A stretch of 64,000 bases of DNA from JACPNO01 sp963825405 (GCA_963825405.1 CAWGTB010000003.1:186001-250000); one strand, 5' to 3'; counted from the first letter of the stretch, positions 26,298 through 36,452 are shown. Notes: generated by a model from the letters alone, not told the origin. Made by a program: numbers and translations.

Positions 26298-27533
26298 TTA
26301 CGCCATCAATTTGTCGGAAACTTCGAGAAACCGCTTTACCTCGGCGGCGTTGTTGAAGAACGCCGGCGCGACGCGAATACGAACTTGCGCGGCGCTGCTG
26401 CCTTCGGTGCCTTCTGTTTGCAGGCTCACTTTGATGTGCTCGGCGTCCAGTACCTTTTGCGCATCCTGCATCGTCTTCTTGGCATAAAAACTGACGATCG
26501 AGGAGTGATTGCCTTCCGGCGTGAACATACGGAACCCGCGGTCCGAAAGACCCTTCTGCAATTGTTTAGCGAGACCCATCGATTGTGCCTCGACCTTGTC
26601 CAGGCCGATCCGCTTCAGATAAGCAAGCGCTGCGGCAAGCTCGTACATCTGCCCGTACGCCGGCGACGAGTACTCGAACTTCCGCGCCGTTTTGTAGGGT
26701 TGATAGCCGTTGTCAGGAAGCCTTTTCTCTACCATCCAGCCCACGTTGGGCGCCTGAATTTTGTCCATCAGCTCGCGCCGGACGTAGAACAGCGCGACAC
26801 CAAATCCCGCCATCAGCCACTTGTACGTGCCCGTAGTAAAGAAATCCACCCCGAGCGCCCGCACGTCCACCGGCGCCGTTCCCATAAACTGCACCGCATC
26901 GGCATAAAGGTAGGCGCCATGGGCATGCGCCAGATCGGCCAGCCCCTTCATGTCGTGGCGGTGACCACTGGTGTTCGAGACCCACGCCACCGAGACGATG
27001 CGCGTGCGGTTATCGACCATCTTCGCGAAGTCCTCCAGCGTGCCCGCGCCGCCGCGGTTCTTCACCACCCGCATCTCGACGCCGCGCGTCTCCTGCAGCC
27101 TCCGATAGATCACCGGCGTGGACGGATAGACAATGTCGTCGAAGACGATGTTGTCCCCGGGCTTGAAATCGAGGGAATTCACCACGATATTTTCGCCCTC
27201 CGTAGTTGAAGACAGAAAGCCGATTTCGTCCTCGCCCGCGCCCACCAGCCCCGTGAAGAGTTTGCGCGCCTCGGCCTTCTTGGCTTCCATGTGACCCACC
27301 GAATAGGTGTGGCGGGCGCGCGCTTCGATCCAGTCATGGGCGGCGTCGACGACCGGCTGCGAGATCAGGCCGATGTACGCCGTGTTGAGGAACGTGTAGT
27401 CGCCGGTGGCCGGGAAATCCTTGCGCACGCCCAGCGGGTCATCGTCGCTGATGCCGGCGGGGGTGGCGGGTGCCATGGCGGAAAGGGCGGTGATACCGGA
27501 AGCTCCGAGGAATCCTCTGCGGCTGGGTTTCAT
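26298..27533 (-). CDS. Tat-exported class V aminotransferase (PLP enzyme)
   Basis: 411 residues. The N-terminus SRRGFLGASGITALSAMAPATPA is a twin-arginine signal. The body is a class V fold: FLSSTTEGENIVVNSLDFKPGD, a histidine/aspartate cofactor region AHGAYLYADAVQFMG, and the Schiff-base lysine in TGTYKWLMAGFG. Cysteine desulfurases, kynureninases and isopenicillin-N epimerase-like proteins share this fold; the C-terminal cysteine loop of desulfurases is not seen, so desulfurase activity is unlikely. A folded PLP enzyme sent out by Tat is a recurring acidobacterial feature, but its substrate is not known. It is followed on the same strand by the lipase gene. Confidence 0.8.
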   Translation of the reverse strand: MKPSRRGFLGASGITALSAMAPATPAGISDDDPLGVRKDFPATGDYTFLNTAYIGLISQPVVDAAHDWIEARARHTYSVGHMEAKKAEARKLFTGLVGAGEDEIGFLSSTTEGENIVVNSLDFKPGDNIVFDDIVYPSTPVIYRRLQETRGVEMRVVKNRGGAGTLEDFAKMVDNRTRIVSVAWVSNTSGHRHDMKGLADLAHAHGAYLYADAVQFMGTAPVDVRALGVDFFTTGTYKWLMAGFGVALFYVRRELMDKIQAPNVGWMVEKRLPDNGYQPYKTARKFEYSSPAYGQMYELAAALAYLKRIGLDKVEAQSMGLAKQLQKGLSDRGFRMFTPEGNHSSIVSFYAKKTMQDAQKVLDAEHIKVSLQTEGTEGSSAAQVRIRVAPAFFNNAAEVKRFLEVSDKLMA

Positions 27534-27581
27534 GTGGGTCTCCTTAGTGTCAATAATCGTACCCGAAAAAAAGGGCGGCCG

Positions 27582-28145
27582 TCATGCCAGTGCGAAGGCG
27601 ATCAGGGTCTCCGGCTCACTGGCATGCAGTTCGCGGATGAGCGTGGCTTCCAGGCCGCCCGGATCCACTTCGACTTCGCACGCGGCAATTTCTTCATCGC
27701 TCGCGCCCTCGAAGCACAGCTCGCAGATGCCGACGGATTCCGTTCCACAGCGCACTGGCGGGCCGAACGTCCGGCAGGTGATGGGACGCGCAGCGTAGAG
27801 ATCGCAGGTATTGGTTTCTAAGTCCAGCGCTGGGCAGGGCTGGTCATCGGCGAAGTCGGCGGCGAGGATCGTCGCGATCGCGCCATCCGGGAAGGCGTGC
27901 AAAATTCGCGAGGCCGCCTGCCGGGCTCGTTCGCGAACGCGGCCCGCGCGCTCCTGATCCATCGAAGTAAGATCGGCCAGACCGCGCTGCAGCCTGACCG
28001 CGTCAAGAGGGCTGATCGCGAACAGCCCCATGCAACAAAAAGCGCAGCCGGGTTTGCACACCAGCCAGTCTCCGCTCTTGCGCGCAGCCTCGGCCATGGC
28101 GGCGTCCACGATTTGGATCAGCTCATGGTCGCCGGCTTCTCGCAT
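27582..28145 (-). CDS. YkgJ-family cysteine-cluster (zinc/iron-chelating) protein
   Basis: 187 residues from the ATG behind GAAGGC; the frame remains open upstream into the neighbouring gene, but that part is not coding. The signature is CKPGCAFCCMG (CxxxCxxCC), followed by CPALDLETNTCDLYAARPITCRTFGPP, the standard pair of cysteine motifs of YkgJ/UPF0153 proteins that bind a metal. Cytosolic. The start lies 16 bases behind the stop of the HI0933-like flavoprotein gene, so they form one operon. The function of the family is not established. Confidence 0.8.
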   Translation of the reverse strand: MREAGDHELIQIVDAAMAEAARKSGDWLVCKPGCAFCCMGLFAISPLDAVRLQRGLADLTSMDQERAGRVRERARQAASRILHAFPDGAIATILAADFADDQPCPALDLETNTCDLYAARPITCRTFGPPVRCGTESVGICELCFEGASDEEIAACEVEVDPGGLEATLIRELHASEPETLIAFALA

Positions 28146-28161
28146 GCCTTCAGAATACTGC

Positions 28162-29328
28162 TTACACCGATATCCCCGCGCAGAAGCCCGAGGCCCAGGC
28201 CCACTGGAAGTTGTATCCGCCCAATTGCCCGGTGACATCAACCACTTCGCCGATGAAATACAGCCCGGGCGCTTTGCGGCTTTCCATTGTCTTGGCCGAA
28301 AGTTCGTCGGTGTCGATGCCGCCGGCTGTCACTTCCGCTTTCTCATAGCCTTCGGTTTGCTCAGGCACAATTTCCCAGCGATGTGTTTGGCGCTCCAGGT
28401 TGGCTAGCGCCGGGTTGGTCCAATTCTGGGGCGCGTGCAGATCGAGCCAGCGGTCCGCCAGCCGGATCGGAAGCACGTCGCGAAAGGCCGTGCGCGCGGC
28501 GCCCAGAGTGCGTGCATGATTGGCCTTCCTCACTGCTTCGGTGACATCCCGCTCCGGCGCCAGATCGATGGCGATGGGCGCGGGCTTTTTCCAATAGGAC
28601 GAGATTTGCAGAATCGACGGCCCACTGATTCCCCGATGCGTGAACAGCATGTTGCCGCGAAAATGCTGACTGCCATGGGAGGCGATCACCTCGGCCGAGA
28701 CCCCCGCCAAATCGCCATAGGCCGCGCGATCCGCGGCGCTCAGCACCAGCGGTACCAACGCCGGCCGGCACTCACGAATCTTCAACCCGAACTGACGGGC
28801 GATGTCGTAGCCAAATGCGGTCGCCCCGATTTTCGGAATCGATAGCCCGCCGGTGGCGATGACTAACGCGGGCGCATAAAATTCGGTGTCTCCGGCCGCA
28901 ACGATATATTCGGTGGCTCGCCGAATTTGCCGAGTCTGCATGTTCAGAAAAATCGCGACGCCGGCGGAACCGCATTCGTCTTCAAGCATTCGTGTGATGT
29001 CCCGCGCGGAGCGATCGCAGAACAACTGGCCGAGTGTTTTTTCATGGTAGGGAATGTGATGTTTTTCGACTAGCGCCAGGAAGTTTTCGGGCGTGTAGCG
29101 GGCCAGCGCCGATTTGCAGAAGTGCGGGTTCGCCGAAAGAAAATTCTCCGGTTGGCAATGCAGGTTGGTGAAATTGCAGCGGCCGCCGCCGGAGATAAGT
29201 ATCTTCTTGCCGATGCGGTCGGCATGTTCGAGCACGGCCACGCGCCGTCCTCTTTTGCCGGCTTCGATGGCGCACATCAACCCCGCGGCGCCTGCGCCTA
29301 GAACGATGACATCAAAGCGCTGGATCAC
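28162..29328 (-). CDS. HI0933/YhiN-family flavoprotein (NAD(P)/FAD-dependent oxidoreductase)
   Basis: 388 residues starting at GTG. A Rossmann dinucleotide site FDVIVLGAGAAGLMCAIEAGKRG is at the very N-terminus, followed by the family hallmark GKKILISGGGRCNFTNLH. FAD-binding elements VIATGGLSIPKIGATAFGY and, near the C-terminus, GLYFIGEVVDVTGQLGGYNFQWAWASG complete the family pattern. Length is usual. The biochemical role of HI0933-like proteins is poorly defined (aminoacetone- or tRNA-related proposals exist). First gene of a two-gene unit with the YkgJ protein and divergent from the AsmA-like gene. Confidence 0.87.
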   Translation of the reverse strand: MIQRFDVIVLGAGAAGLMCAIEAGKRGRRVAVLEHADRIGKKILISGGGRCNFTNLHCQPENFLSANPHFCKSALARYTPENFLALVEKHHIPYHEKTLGQLFCDRSARDITRMLEDECGSAGVAIFLNMQTRQIRRATEYIVAAGDTEFYAPALVIATGGLSIPKIGATAFGYDIARQFGLKIRECRPALVPLVLSAADRAAYGDLAGVSAEVIASHGSQHFRGNMLFTHRGISGPSILQISSYWKKPAPIAIDLAPERDVTEAVRKANHARTLGAARTAFRDVLPIRLADRWLDLHAPQNWTNPALANLERQTHRWEIVPEQTEGYEKAEVTAGGIDTDELSAKTMESRKAPGLYFIGEVVDVTGQLGGYNFQWAWASGFCAGISV

Positions 29329-29442
29329 TGTTTTTGGGGCGAGGCGGACCAGAAAGGCTCTTCGGCGCTATCTTAGCAACATTTTGCTGCGCGAATATCG
29401 CAGCCCTGTGGTTTGGCCCAAGCCGTGCAGTGATATCGGAGA

Positions 29443-30996
29443 ATGACGCGCACCCAGCCGATCCAAAAGACATCTCCGCTTGCCCGATGGGCAGTGGCGA
29501 TTGTTGGCTTGCTCGTGATCGGTGCGGTTTTGGCTGCCTGGATGGCGTCAGGTACTCTTTCACGGATAGCTCGCGAGCGCGCCATCAGCGCCGTGAAGGA
29601 AAATTTCGCCAGCGATCTCGATTTTAAGAACCTCGATGTTTCCGTATTTCCAAGCGTTGTGATTACCGGCGAGTCGGTAGTGCTCCATTACAAGGGACGG
29701 ACCGATTTGCCGCCTTTGATCACCATGCGCAAGTTCAGGGCGGAGGCCAATATCTTCGGACTCCTGGCCGAACCAACCCGCATTTCTCGTGTCACCCTCG
29801 ACGGCTTGCAGCTCAACGTGCCGCCGCGCGGGCAGTATGGCAATGCCGGGAAGAGCCCTGCCGGCGGGAAGCCCACGCCCAATTTTGTCATCGGCGAAAT
29901 CGTCGCCGACGGAACTGTTTTGAGAACGCTGCCGCGGGACGCGTGGAAAGAGCCGCTGGAATACGACGTGCGGCGATTGCGGCTGCGCGGGGCCGGTTCG
30001 GACGGCGAACTGACGTTCCACGCGACGCTACGCAACGCGAAGCCGCCAGGCGATATCCAAAGTACTGGAAAGTTTGGCCCGTGGGTGAAAGACGAACCCG
30101 GCGACACGCCTGTTTCCGGCGACTATACGTTTCGCAATGCCGATCTTTCGGTATTTCACGGCATCTCCGGTATGCTGTCATCCGATGGAAATTACCACGG
30201 CGTGCTGCAGCATATTGAAGTGGAAGGCCACACCGATACGCCCGGCTTCACGGTAAAGGTCAGCGGCAACCCCGTGCATTTGACGACTCAGTTCAAAGCC
30301 GTGGTGGACGGCACCGATGGCGACACGTTGTTGCAACCGGTGAATGGGCAGTTCGGCCGTTCTTCCCTGACCGCGCAGGGCGGCATCGAAGGCACCAAGG
30401 GAGTCAAGGGAAAAACCGTTACCCTCGATGTGACCGTTCACGACGGGCGCCTTGAAGACATGCTGCTGCTCGGCGTGAAGGGCAAAAAACCTACGATGAC
30501 TGGGGCCATTCGCTTTCGCACCAAACTAGTTATTCCTCCCGGAGAAATCGAGATTCCTAAGAAACTACAGCTCGACGGCGGATTTGAAATCAGCGCCGCC
30601 CGCTTTTCGCAGCTCGATGTTCAGGAGAAAGTGAACAAGCTCAGCCACGCCGGCAAGGGCGAGCCCGAGGAGCCCGAGACCAACACCGTGGCGTCGGACT
30701 TTCGCGGCAACTTTGCTTTGAATGACGGGATCATGACGTTTCGCAAGCTCTCGTTCCGCGTGCCCGGCGTGGGCATTTCTCTGAATGGAAAGTACGGGCT
30801 TCTGGATGAGCAACTGGATTTTCATGGAACCGCGCGGCTGGAAGCGAAACTATCGGAGATGACTACAGGTTTCAAATCCTTTCTGCTTAAGGCGGTCGAT
30901 CCGCTGTTTAAGAAGAAGAACGCCGGCGCCGAACTGCCCATCAAAATTACGGGCACGCGCGATGATCCGTCGTTTGGGCTGGATTTGCGCCCTTGA
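29443..30996 (+). CDS. AsmA-like envelope protein
   Basis: 517 residues. One N-terminal membrane anchor (ARWAVAIVGLLVIGAVLAAWMA) precedes a long beta-rich periplasmic region: LDFKNLDVSVFPSVVITGESVVLHYKG, IFGLLAEPTRISRVTLDGLQLNV and, near the end, FRKLSFRVPGVGISLNGKYGLLDEQLDFHGTARL. This repeating strand text and the final DPLFKKKNAGAELPIKITGTRDDPSFGLDL are typical of AsmA/TamB-related proteins. Such proteins form grooved bridges that carry lipids between membranes or regulate outer-membrane assembly. Stands alone with a close ribosome site (CGGAGA), divergent from the flavoprotein gene. Confidence 0.78.
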   Translation: MTRTQPIQKTSPLARWAVAIVGLLVIGAVLAAWMASGTLSRIARERAISAVKENFASDLDFKNLDVSVFPSVVITGESVVLHYKGRTDLPPLITMRKFRAEANIFGLLAEPTRISRVTLDGLQLNVPPRGQYGNAGKSPAGGKPTPNFVIGEIVADGTVLRTLPRDAWKEPLEYDVRRLRLRGAGSDGELTFHATLRNAKPPGDIQSTGKFGPWVKDEPGDTPVSGDYTFRNADLSVFHGISGMLSSDGNYHGVLQHIEVEGHTDTPGFTVKVSGNPVHLTTQFKAVVDGTDGDTLLQPVNGQFGRSSLTAQGGIEGTKGVKGKTVTLDVTVHDGRLEDMLLLGVKGKKPTMTGAIRFRTKLVIPPGEIEIPKKLQLDGGFEISAARFSQLDVQEKVNKLSHAGKGEPEEPETNTVASDFRGNFALNDGIMTFRKLSFRVPGVGISLNGKYGLLDEQLDFHGTARLEAKLSEMTTGFKSFLLKAVDPLFKKKNAGAELPIKITGTRDDPSFGLDLRP

Positions 30997-31001
30997 AGCG
31001 C

Positions 31002-31766
31002 TCACGTAATCTGGACATCCAGGATGGCGAGCCAGTACTGCAGTGATTGCAGGACAAAGCCGCAAAGCACCAGCCAGATTCCGAACACGCCCAGGCGCCG
31101 CTCCGGAAGGTTGTCCGCATAGTACTCGATGAAGGGATTCACGCTTATTCCTACCGTGGTCACCAGGCCGGTCACAATTCCCAGTCGAAGTGCTATTGGC
31201 CAGGCGTGCTCCAAGTGCCGTGCCGCGGCGCTGCAAATGAGAGCCGAGACGATATATCCGGCGGTTCGGACGACCGATCCCCAGAACTGCAGGCGCGTAA
31301 GGCGGGGCTTGCGGGATGCGGAATAATCGAGACCGGGGCGCATGCCGCGCGCATAGGCTACAGCCTGTCCGGCGGTAATGAGAACGCTAAAGGTGACGGC
31401 ATATTGCACACCCATGGTCCTGTAGAGACCAACGCCGAATGAAAATCCGCGAATGGCGCTGAAAACGATTTCCCATGGCAGTGGATAGTGATCGCGCCTG
31501 CTGCCGGCCCTTTGAAGTTCAATCGCGACGGTGACACCGGTCGCGATGCCGGCGGCGGCTCCAAAGAAAAAGCCGAAGCCGAGACCATAGCCGATTCCGA
31601 ACACGATGGAGTACGTCACCATCCGGGTAAGCAGCCGCAACGGGCCATGCTGGCCGCCCAACAAGTCGTAGGCGAGGTAGAGGCCGCCCAGCACATCCAG
31701 GCAAATACCGCCGATACTGATGGCGGCGACTGTATGGTGATCAATCGTGAGGATCGTAGACAACAT
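31002..31766 (-). CDS. Multi-pass membrane protein of unknown function (254 residues)
   Basis: The start is set at the ATG giving MLSTILTIDHHTVAAISIGG; the frame stays open further upstream but overlaps the divergent acyl-CoA synthetase gene. Six or seven hydrophobic segments can be seen, including MVTYSIVFGIGYGLGFGFFFGAAAGIATGVTVAI, VQYAVTFSVLITAGQAVAYA and, at the C-terminus, LGVFGIWLVLCGFVLQSLQYWLAIL. No known transporter motif is recognised. The stop lies just after the AsmA-like gene, with which it converges. The ribosome site is weak. Confidence 0.6.
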   Translation of the reverse strand: MLSTILTIDHHTVAAISIGGICLDVLGGLYLAYDLLGGQHGPLRLLTRMVTYSIVFGIGYGLGFGFFFGAAAGIATGVTVAIELQRAGSRRDHYPLPWEIVFSAIRGFSFGVGLYRTMGVQYAVTFSVLITAGQAVAYARGMRPGLDYSASRKPRLTRLQFWGSVVRTAGYIVSALICSAAARHLEHAWPIALRLGIVTGLVTTVGISVNPFIEYYADNLPERRLGVFGIWLVLCGFVLQSLQYWLAILDVQIT

Positions 31767-31829
31767 GTGTAACACACGAGGAAATCTGATAGGGCGGTGT
31801 CCTCCGTATAATCGTTCGGAGAGGATTTG

Positions 31830-33227
31830 ATGCTGATCTGGAACCGGCTGAAAGAGCATGCCGCCTCGCAGGGTGAGAAAGCGGCGGTAGTCTGCGGCGA
31901 TACGCAACTTACCTATGCACAGTTTGCCGCCAACGCAGAAAACGTGGCCCGCGCATGGCTTCGCAAAGGCTTGCAGCCGGGAGAACGCATCGCGCTGCAT
32001 TTGCGCAATGGTAGCGAGTTGGCTACCTGCTACTACGCCTGTTTCGCGGCAGGCTTCATCGCTGTTCCGATTAACAATCGCCTGACGCCGGCAGAGATCG
32101 GCTACGTGCTGGACCATAGCGGAGCGCGCGCCTACCTGGCGCAGCCGGATCTGCGTATTGCCGACTTCCATTCCCTTGTGGGAATTCGATGCGAGCCAGG
32201 CCATCGGGCGAGCTGCCTTCGCCCACTGCCGATGACCCCGCGTTGCTGCTCTACACCAGCGGCACTACGGCGCGCCCCAAAGGCGTCACCCATACGCAGC
32301 GCACGCTGGCCGGCAACGCTTCTTATATGGACGACTGGGGTGTGACCCCGCACGACCATACGCTGCTTTTCACATCCATGGCGCATGCCTCGGGCGCCAT
32401 CATGTTGCTGATTTCCACGCTGTGGAGAGGAGCCACCGTCACCATCGTTCCGGTTTTCGACCCGGCCACAGTGCTCGACACGTGGGAGCGCAGCGGCGCG
32501 ACATTTTACATGGCGCTGCCGACGCTCGTTCGCGCTCTCCTGATGGAGCAAAAGGCGCGGCCCCGTCGTATCACTTCCGGACGTCTGGCCATCTGCGGTG
32601 GCGACACCGTGCCGGTGCCCATGCAGCAGGAATACGAAATATTGTTCGGGCACCCGCTGGTGGAAGGGTTCGGCATGACGGAGGGGTTGCCGATGCTGGC
32701 CAACCGTCCGGAGACGAATCGGCCGGGCAGCCTGGGCCGGCCGCTGGGCGATCTGGAACTGCGCGTCGTTGATGGCGAGATGTGGGTGCGGGGATCCGGC
32801 GATCGCCACCGGTTACTGGGGTCACACGCCGTTTGAGGACGGCTGGCTCAAGACCGGCGATCTGGTGGAGGTGGATGCCGAGGGCTTCGTGTGGTTCCGC
32901 GGGCGCAAGAAGGAAATCATTGTGCGCGGCGGTTCCAACATCTCGCCGCAGGAAGTGGAAGAGACGCTCTACCGGCACCCGGCCGTGGCCGAAGCAGGCG
33001 TTATCGGTGAGCCGGATGCTTACTGGGGCGAGGTGGTCCTGGCTTTTGTGGCGCTACGCGCAGGTCACGCTGCCACCGCCGAGGATTTGGTGGCCTTCTC
33101 GCGCCAACATTTGGCCGAATACAAATGTCCCGAGCGGGTGCTGTTTCTGCCAGGCCTGCCGAAAGGCATTACCGGCAAAGTGCAGCGGCGCGCACTCAAA
33201 GAAATGCGCGCCGAAGCCAGGACTTAG
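31830..33227 (+). pseudogene. AMP-dependent acyl-CoA synthetase/ligase, broken by two frameshifts
   Basis: Ribosome site GGAGAGG and ATG MLIWNRLKEHAASQGEKAAVV. Frame 1 ends after ADFHSLVG near 32185; frame 2 carries the adenylate-forming core DPALLLYTSGTTARPKGVTHT (P-loop) and VEGFGMTEGLPML; after GEMWVRG near 32790 the original frame resumes with IATGYWGHTPFEDGWLKTGDLV, the hinge and the catalytic-lysine tail GKVQRRALKE. Joined, the protein would be about 465 residues, slightly shorter than usual for the ANL superfamily. All key motifs survive, so the shifts are either recent or assembly errors. The enzyme would activate a carboxylic acid with ATP and load CoA. It converges on the TonB receptor gene with a 4-base overlap of stops. 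Confidence 0.72.
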
Positions 33228-36200
33228 AACGTCAGGCGTAATTGCAGTTCCAATCTGCGGTTGTTGGCGTTCTCGGAGAGCGGGACTCCGCCGCCACCGC
33301 CGCCCCCGCCTCCGCCTCCGCCTCCGCCAAAGCCGCCAGCCAGTTGGTTGGCTTGCCCGAATAGCGGCGAGGTAATGTTGCCGGTGATGGGTCCGGGGTT
33401 GTTGTGGTTCAGCACGTTGCGCGCGGAGAGCGACAGCGTCAGATTGTACCTCTGAGCGGTGGTCGGCGCGCCAAAAATTCCGCCTGGTCCGCCGGGTCCT
33501 CCGCCAGGACCGCCCGCAGCGCCGCCACCCGGGCCTCGCCCGCCGCCACCACCGCCACCACCAGTAGGAGCTGCACCACGGCCTGCTCCCGCCTCCGGTC
33601 CAAATCCCCAGGTCTTTGACAAGCGCAGGTTCACGGAATATTGCCCGGGGCCGCGTCCGATATTGCGCGCCACAATTTGTTCATCCGGAGTGGGGTTGGG
33701 ATCCAGCAGACCGTAGGGCGTCTCGATCACGCCGGGCTTGTTGGGATCGGTCGCAATGCCGGGCCGGCTGTTGAACAGCGTGGTGCCGAACAGGTCGTGG
33801 CCGGTGGTGAGGTTGAAGGGCAGCCCGGATTGCAGGGTGATGAACGGGCTCAGGCGAAGGTTCCATTTGGTATTGACCGATCCGCCGATGAAGGCGCGGT
33901 GGCGGATATCGGTGGAAGCGTTGCTGTATTCGCCCGCGTAGTTGTAGGGATTTCCGGGAAATGTATTCAGGCCATCGCTGTTGCTCTTCGCGTGGTTTAA
34001 CACGTAAAAGCCAAATAGGGATATGTTCCGGTTGACCCTGGAATTGATATTGGTGATGAGCTGGTTCTGGTTGTAGAGCCCGGATGACGTCATCAGGAAA
34101 AGGGGATTCGTTCCCGCCGTCGATGCGTAGGGATAGTCGCCGCTTCCCGGCACGGCCGGATTGAAGGTGCCCGCCAAAGGCGCGTTGATATCGAGCGAAC
34201 GCAGCACATGCAAGGAGTGCGAATTGGTGTAAGTGACGGCCATCGTCGTGTTGGCCGGCAACTGCCGTTCGACCGTGAAGGCGCTCTGCATAATGTACGG
34301 GGAATGATAATTCTTGTCGACTTCCTGGATCACCTGGTTCGCCGTGGCCCCCAGAGTGGACGGCAGCGGAACAGTCGGGTAGGTCATTAGCTGCGCTGGA
34401 TTGGTGATCAGATATTGCTGTTGCACGATGCCGTTGAAGCGCTCGGCAGTGAGGGTGTTCCCCAGGTTAAAACGGTCATAGAACATGCCGAAGCCGCCGC
34501 GAAAAACCAGTTTGGGCCTGCGGTTCTTGCTGCTTCCGCCCGGGGCCCAGGCAAAGCCGAAGCGCGGCGCGACATCGCCCCAGTCGTGGATGTTGTTCTG
34601 AGCTTCGTAACGCAGCCCCAGGCTGAGGGTTAGGTTAGGGCGCACTTTCCAGTCATCTCCCGCAAAGACGCTGACGTCTTCCTGATGCACGCTGAGTTGT
34701 GGAGTGCCTGCATTCAAAGATAATTGCGTCGGTCCGCCGCCGAGAGCGAAAATCTGGGCGTTGGTGTAGCCAAGCTGCTGAAACGTGAGGGTCCTTTGAT
34801 AACGCTGGATCGACGAGATCTGTACCATGGCCGCCGTCCCATCCGGATTGAGGATGGGCTGGTTGTTGGCATTGAGCTCAGGCACCAGTCCGCCGGCGAA
34901 TACCCAGGTGCCTCCAAAATTCTGCAGGGAGGCATTGGTATCCGTCGCACCGCGCATGCGCACGCCCCACTTCAAGGTATGAGGTCCCTTCACCTTGGTC
35001 GTGTAGTTCTGCAGCTCAAAGGTATTTTGGCGATCGAAACTGGCGCCCTGCTGCGCACCGCCTCCATTGAACGATCCCAGCACCTGAATTTCCGGGCTCT
35101 CTAGATTGTCGGCGTTCTGCATCGAGCTGCGGAAATACTGAAACCTGGTTTCATTGATGGTGGTGCCCATGACGGCCGTTTCGGTGACCTGCACGGTTTG
35201 GTTCAGGCTGGCGATGGAGTAGCCGCGGGAAATTAGGTCGAAGGCGCCAATGCCCGCATCCGCAATATCCACTTTGGTGAGAGCGTAGCGTACGGTAAGC
35301 GTGTTTTTGTCGTTGATCTGGTAGTCGATGCGGGGTGTAATGCGGGTGCGGCGCTGTGCAGTCTTAAGAATATCCGTGAAGGGACTGGGAGCCAGCGACG
35401 TCGGGTCGAGAACCACGGCATTAATGATGGAGCCGTTATCGACCATGTGGCGCTGCGCATCGATCGTAAAGGAAAGGCGCTTGCCGATCGGTCCGGCCAG
35501 GTTACCCTGGAATTCCTCCAGACGCAGCGGCGCTTTGCCTTCGGCGTAGGGATTGCGCGAGTTCAGGGCTTCGTTCATGAAGTTGTACGTCAGGCTGCCG
35601 CGAAACTTATCCATGCCCGGTTTGGTGAAAATCTCGATGCGTCCATAGCCCAGCTTGTCGTATTCGGGAGAAAACGGATTCTGGTTGATACGGATCTCGC
35701 GGATCGATTCTTTGGGCGGAAGTTCACCGCCGCTGAACCCATCGATGAAGATCGAGCCGCCGTTGGGGCCTGCCGAAGGTCCCGCGAGCGCCTGCAGGTC
35801 CGCCTGCAAATCCTCCGGATCGTCGGAGAGCGCCTGCAGGTCTTCGTCATGCAGGATCAGCGCACTGGCATTGTTCGAGGGATCGGTATTGACCGCCGGT
35901 CCGGCGTTGTCCTGCACCGTCACCTGCTGGTTAGTTGCCGCGATTTTCAATTGCAGATTCAGCGTCTGTGAGGCGGACCGCAAAGAGATTCTGGCTGGCT
36001 GCGCTAGGGCAAGGTCCGGCGCCGAAGCCTGCACGGTGTAGTCTCCGGACGGCAATCCGACAAATGCGTAGGACCCGTCATTCCCTGAGTCGACGCTCCT
36101 GGTGTAGCCTGACGGACCGTTCACGGTCACTTTGGCGCCAGGCACCACCGCGCCGGTGGTGTCGGTTACGACCCCGCGAAGGGCGCCTGTTTGCGCCGGG

Positions 36201-36262
36201 AGCAGCGACACCGAGCAAACCATCAGCAACGATACAAGCAACAAAATCATGTAACGCTTCAT
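33224..36262 (-). CDS. TonB-dependent receptor, Oar-like, with carboxypeptidase-regulatory domain and glycine runs
   Basis: 1012 residues from the ATG giving signal peptide MKRYMILLLVSLLMVCSVSLLPAQ. A carboxypeptidase-regulatory-like Ig domain (about 25-110: GALRGVVTDTTGAVVPGAKVTV) is followed by a plug (LQALSDDPEDLQADLQALAGPS ... IDGFSGGELPPKESIREIRINQNPFSPEYDKLG) and a beta barrel ending in the outer-membrane signature LQLRLTF. Two glycine-rich tracts interrupt the last barrel segments (residues roughly 885-930 and 985-1000). The Oar-like class is abundant in Acidobacteria and probably imports large nutrients; the ligand is unknown. No TonB/ExbB gene is nearby. Confidence 0.87.
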   Translation of the reverse strand: MKRYMILLLVSLLMVCSVSLLPAQTGALRGVVTDTTGAVVPGAKVTVNGPSGYTRSVDSGNDGSYAFVGLPSGDYTVQASAPDLALAQPARISLRSASQTLNLQLKIAATNQQVTVQDNAGPAVNTDPSNNASALILHDEDLQALSDDPEDLQADLQALAGPSAGPNGGSIFIDGFSGGELPPKESIREIRINQNPFSPEYDKLGYGRIEIFTKPGMDKFRGSLTYNFMNEALNSRNPYAEGKAPLRLEEFQGNLAGPIGKRLSFTIDAQRHMVDNGSIINAVVLDPTSLAPSPFTDILKTAQRRTRITPRIDYQINDKNTLTVRYALTKVDIADAGIGAFDLISRGYSIASLNQTVQVTETAVMGTTINETRFQYFRSSMQNADNLESPEIQVLGSFNGGGAQQGASFDRQNTFELQNYTTKVKGPHTLKWGVRMRGATDTNASLQNFGGTWVFAGGLVPELNANNQPILNPDGTAAMVQISSIQRYQRTLTFQQLGYTNAQIFALGGGPTQLSLNAGTPQLSVHQEDVSVFAGDDWKVRPNLTLSLGLRYEAQNNIHDWGDVAPRFGFAWAPGGSSKNRRPKLVFRGGFGMFYDRFNLGNTLTAERFNGIVQQQYLITNPAQLMTYPTVPLPSTLGATANQVIQEVDKNYHSPYIMQSAFTVERQLPANTTMAVTYTNSHSLHVLRSLDINAPLAGTFNPAVPGSGDYPYASTAGTNPLFLMTSSGLYNQNQLITNINSRVNRNISLFGFYVLNHAKSNSDGLNTFPGNPYNYAGEYSNASTDIRHRAFIGGSVNTKWNLRLSPFITLQSGLPFNLTTGHDLFGTTLFNSRPGIATDPNKPGVIETPYGLLDPNPTPDEQIVARNIGRGPGQYSVNLRLSKTWGFGPEAGAGRGAAPTGGGGGGGGRGPGGGAAGGPGGGPGGPGGIFGAPTTAQRYNLTLSLSARNVLNHNNPGPITGNITSPLFGQANQLAGGFGGGGGGGGGGGGGGVPLSENANNRRLELQLRLTF

Positions 36263-36452
36263 AGAGTTTTCGAATCTTAAGAACAATGGGCCCCGTTTCT
36301 CATTGACTTGACGGTGAACAAAGTCCGAGTGGTTACCCCGCTGGGCTCTAACAGCAGCCAAACAAAGTAACTTTTTGTAAAGCAGACCCTCTGCTCGGTT
36401 CGCCCCTGTGGAAAAACCTGGCGATTTTCAGCAAACCTTCAGGCTGGAAGGG

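Noticed and set aside
26385..27209. Plus-strand frame opposite the aminotransferase gene
   Set aside because: Arg/His-rich nonsense translation without motifs; the minus strand shows the PLP lysine and Tat signal.
33290..33330. Tandem repeat or CRISPR-like array in the glycine-coding region
   Set aside because: It is a codon run for glycine within an intact TonB receptor frame, without spacers.
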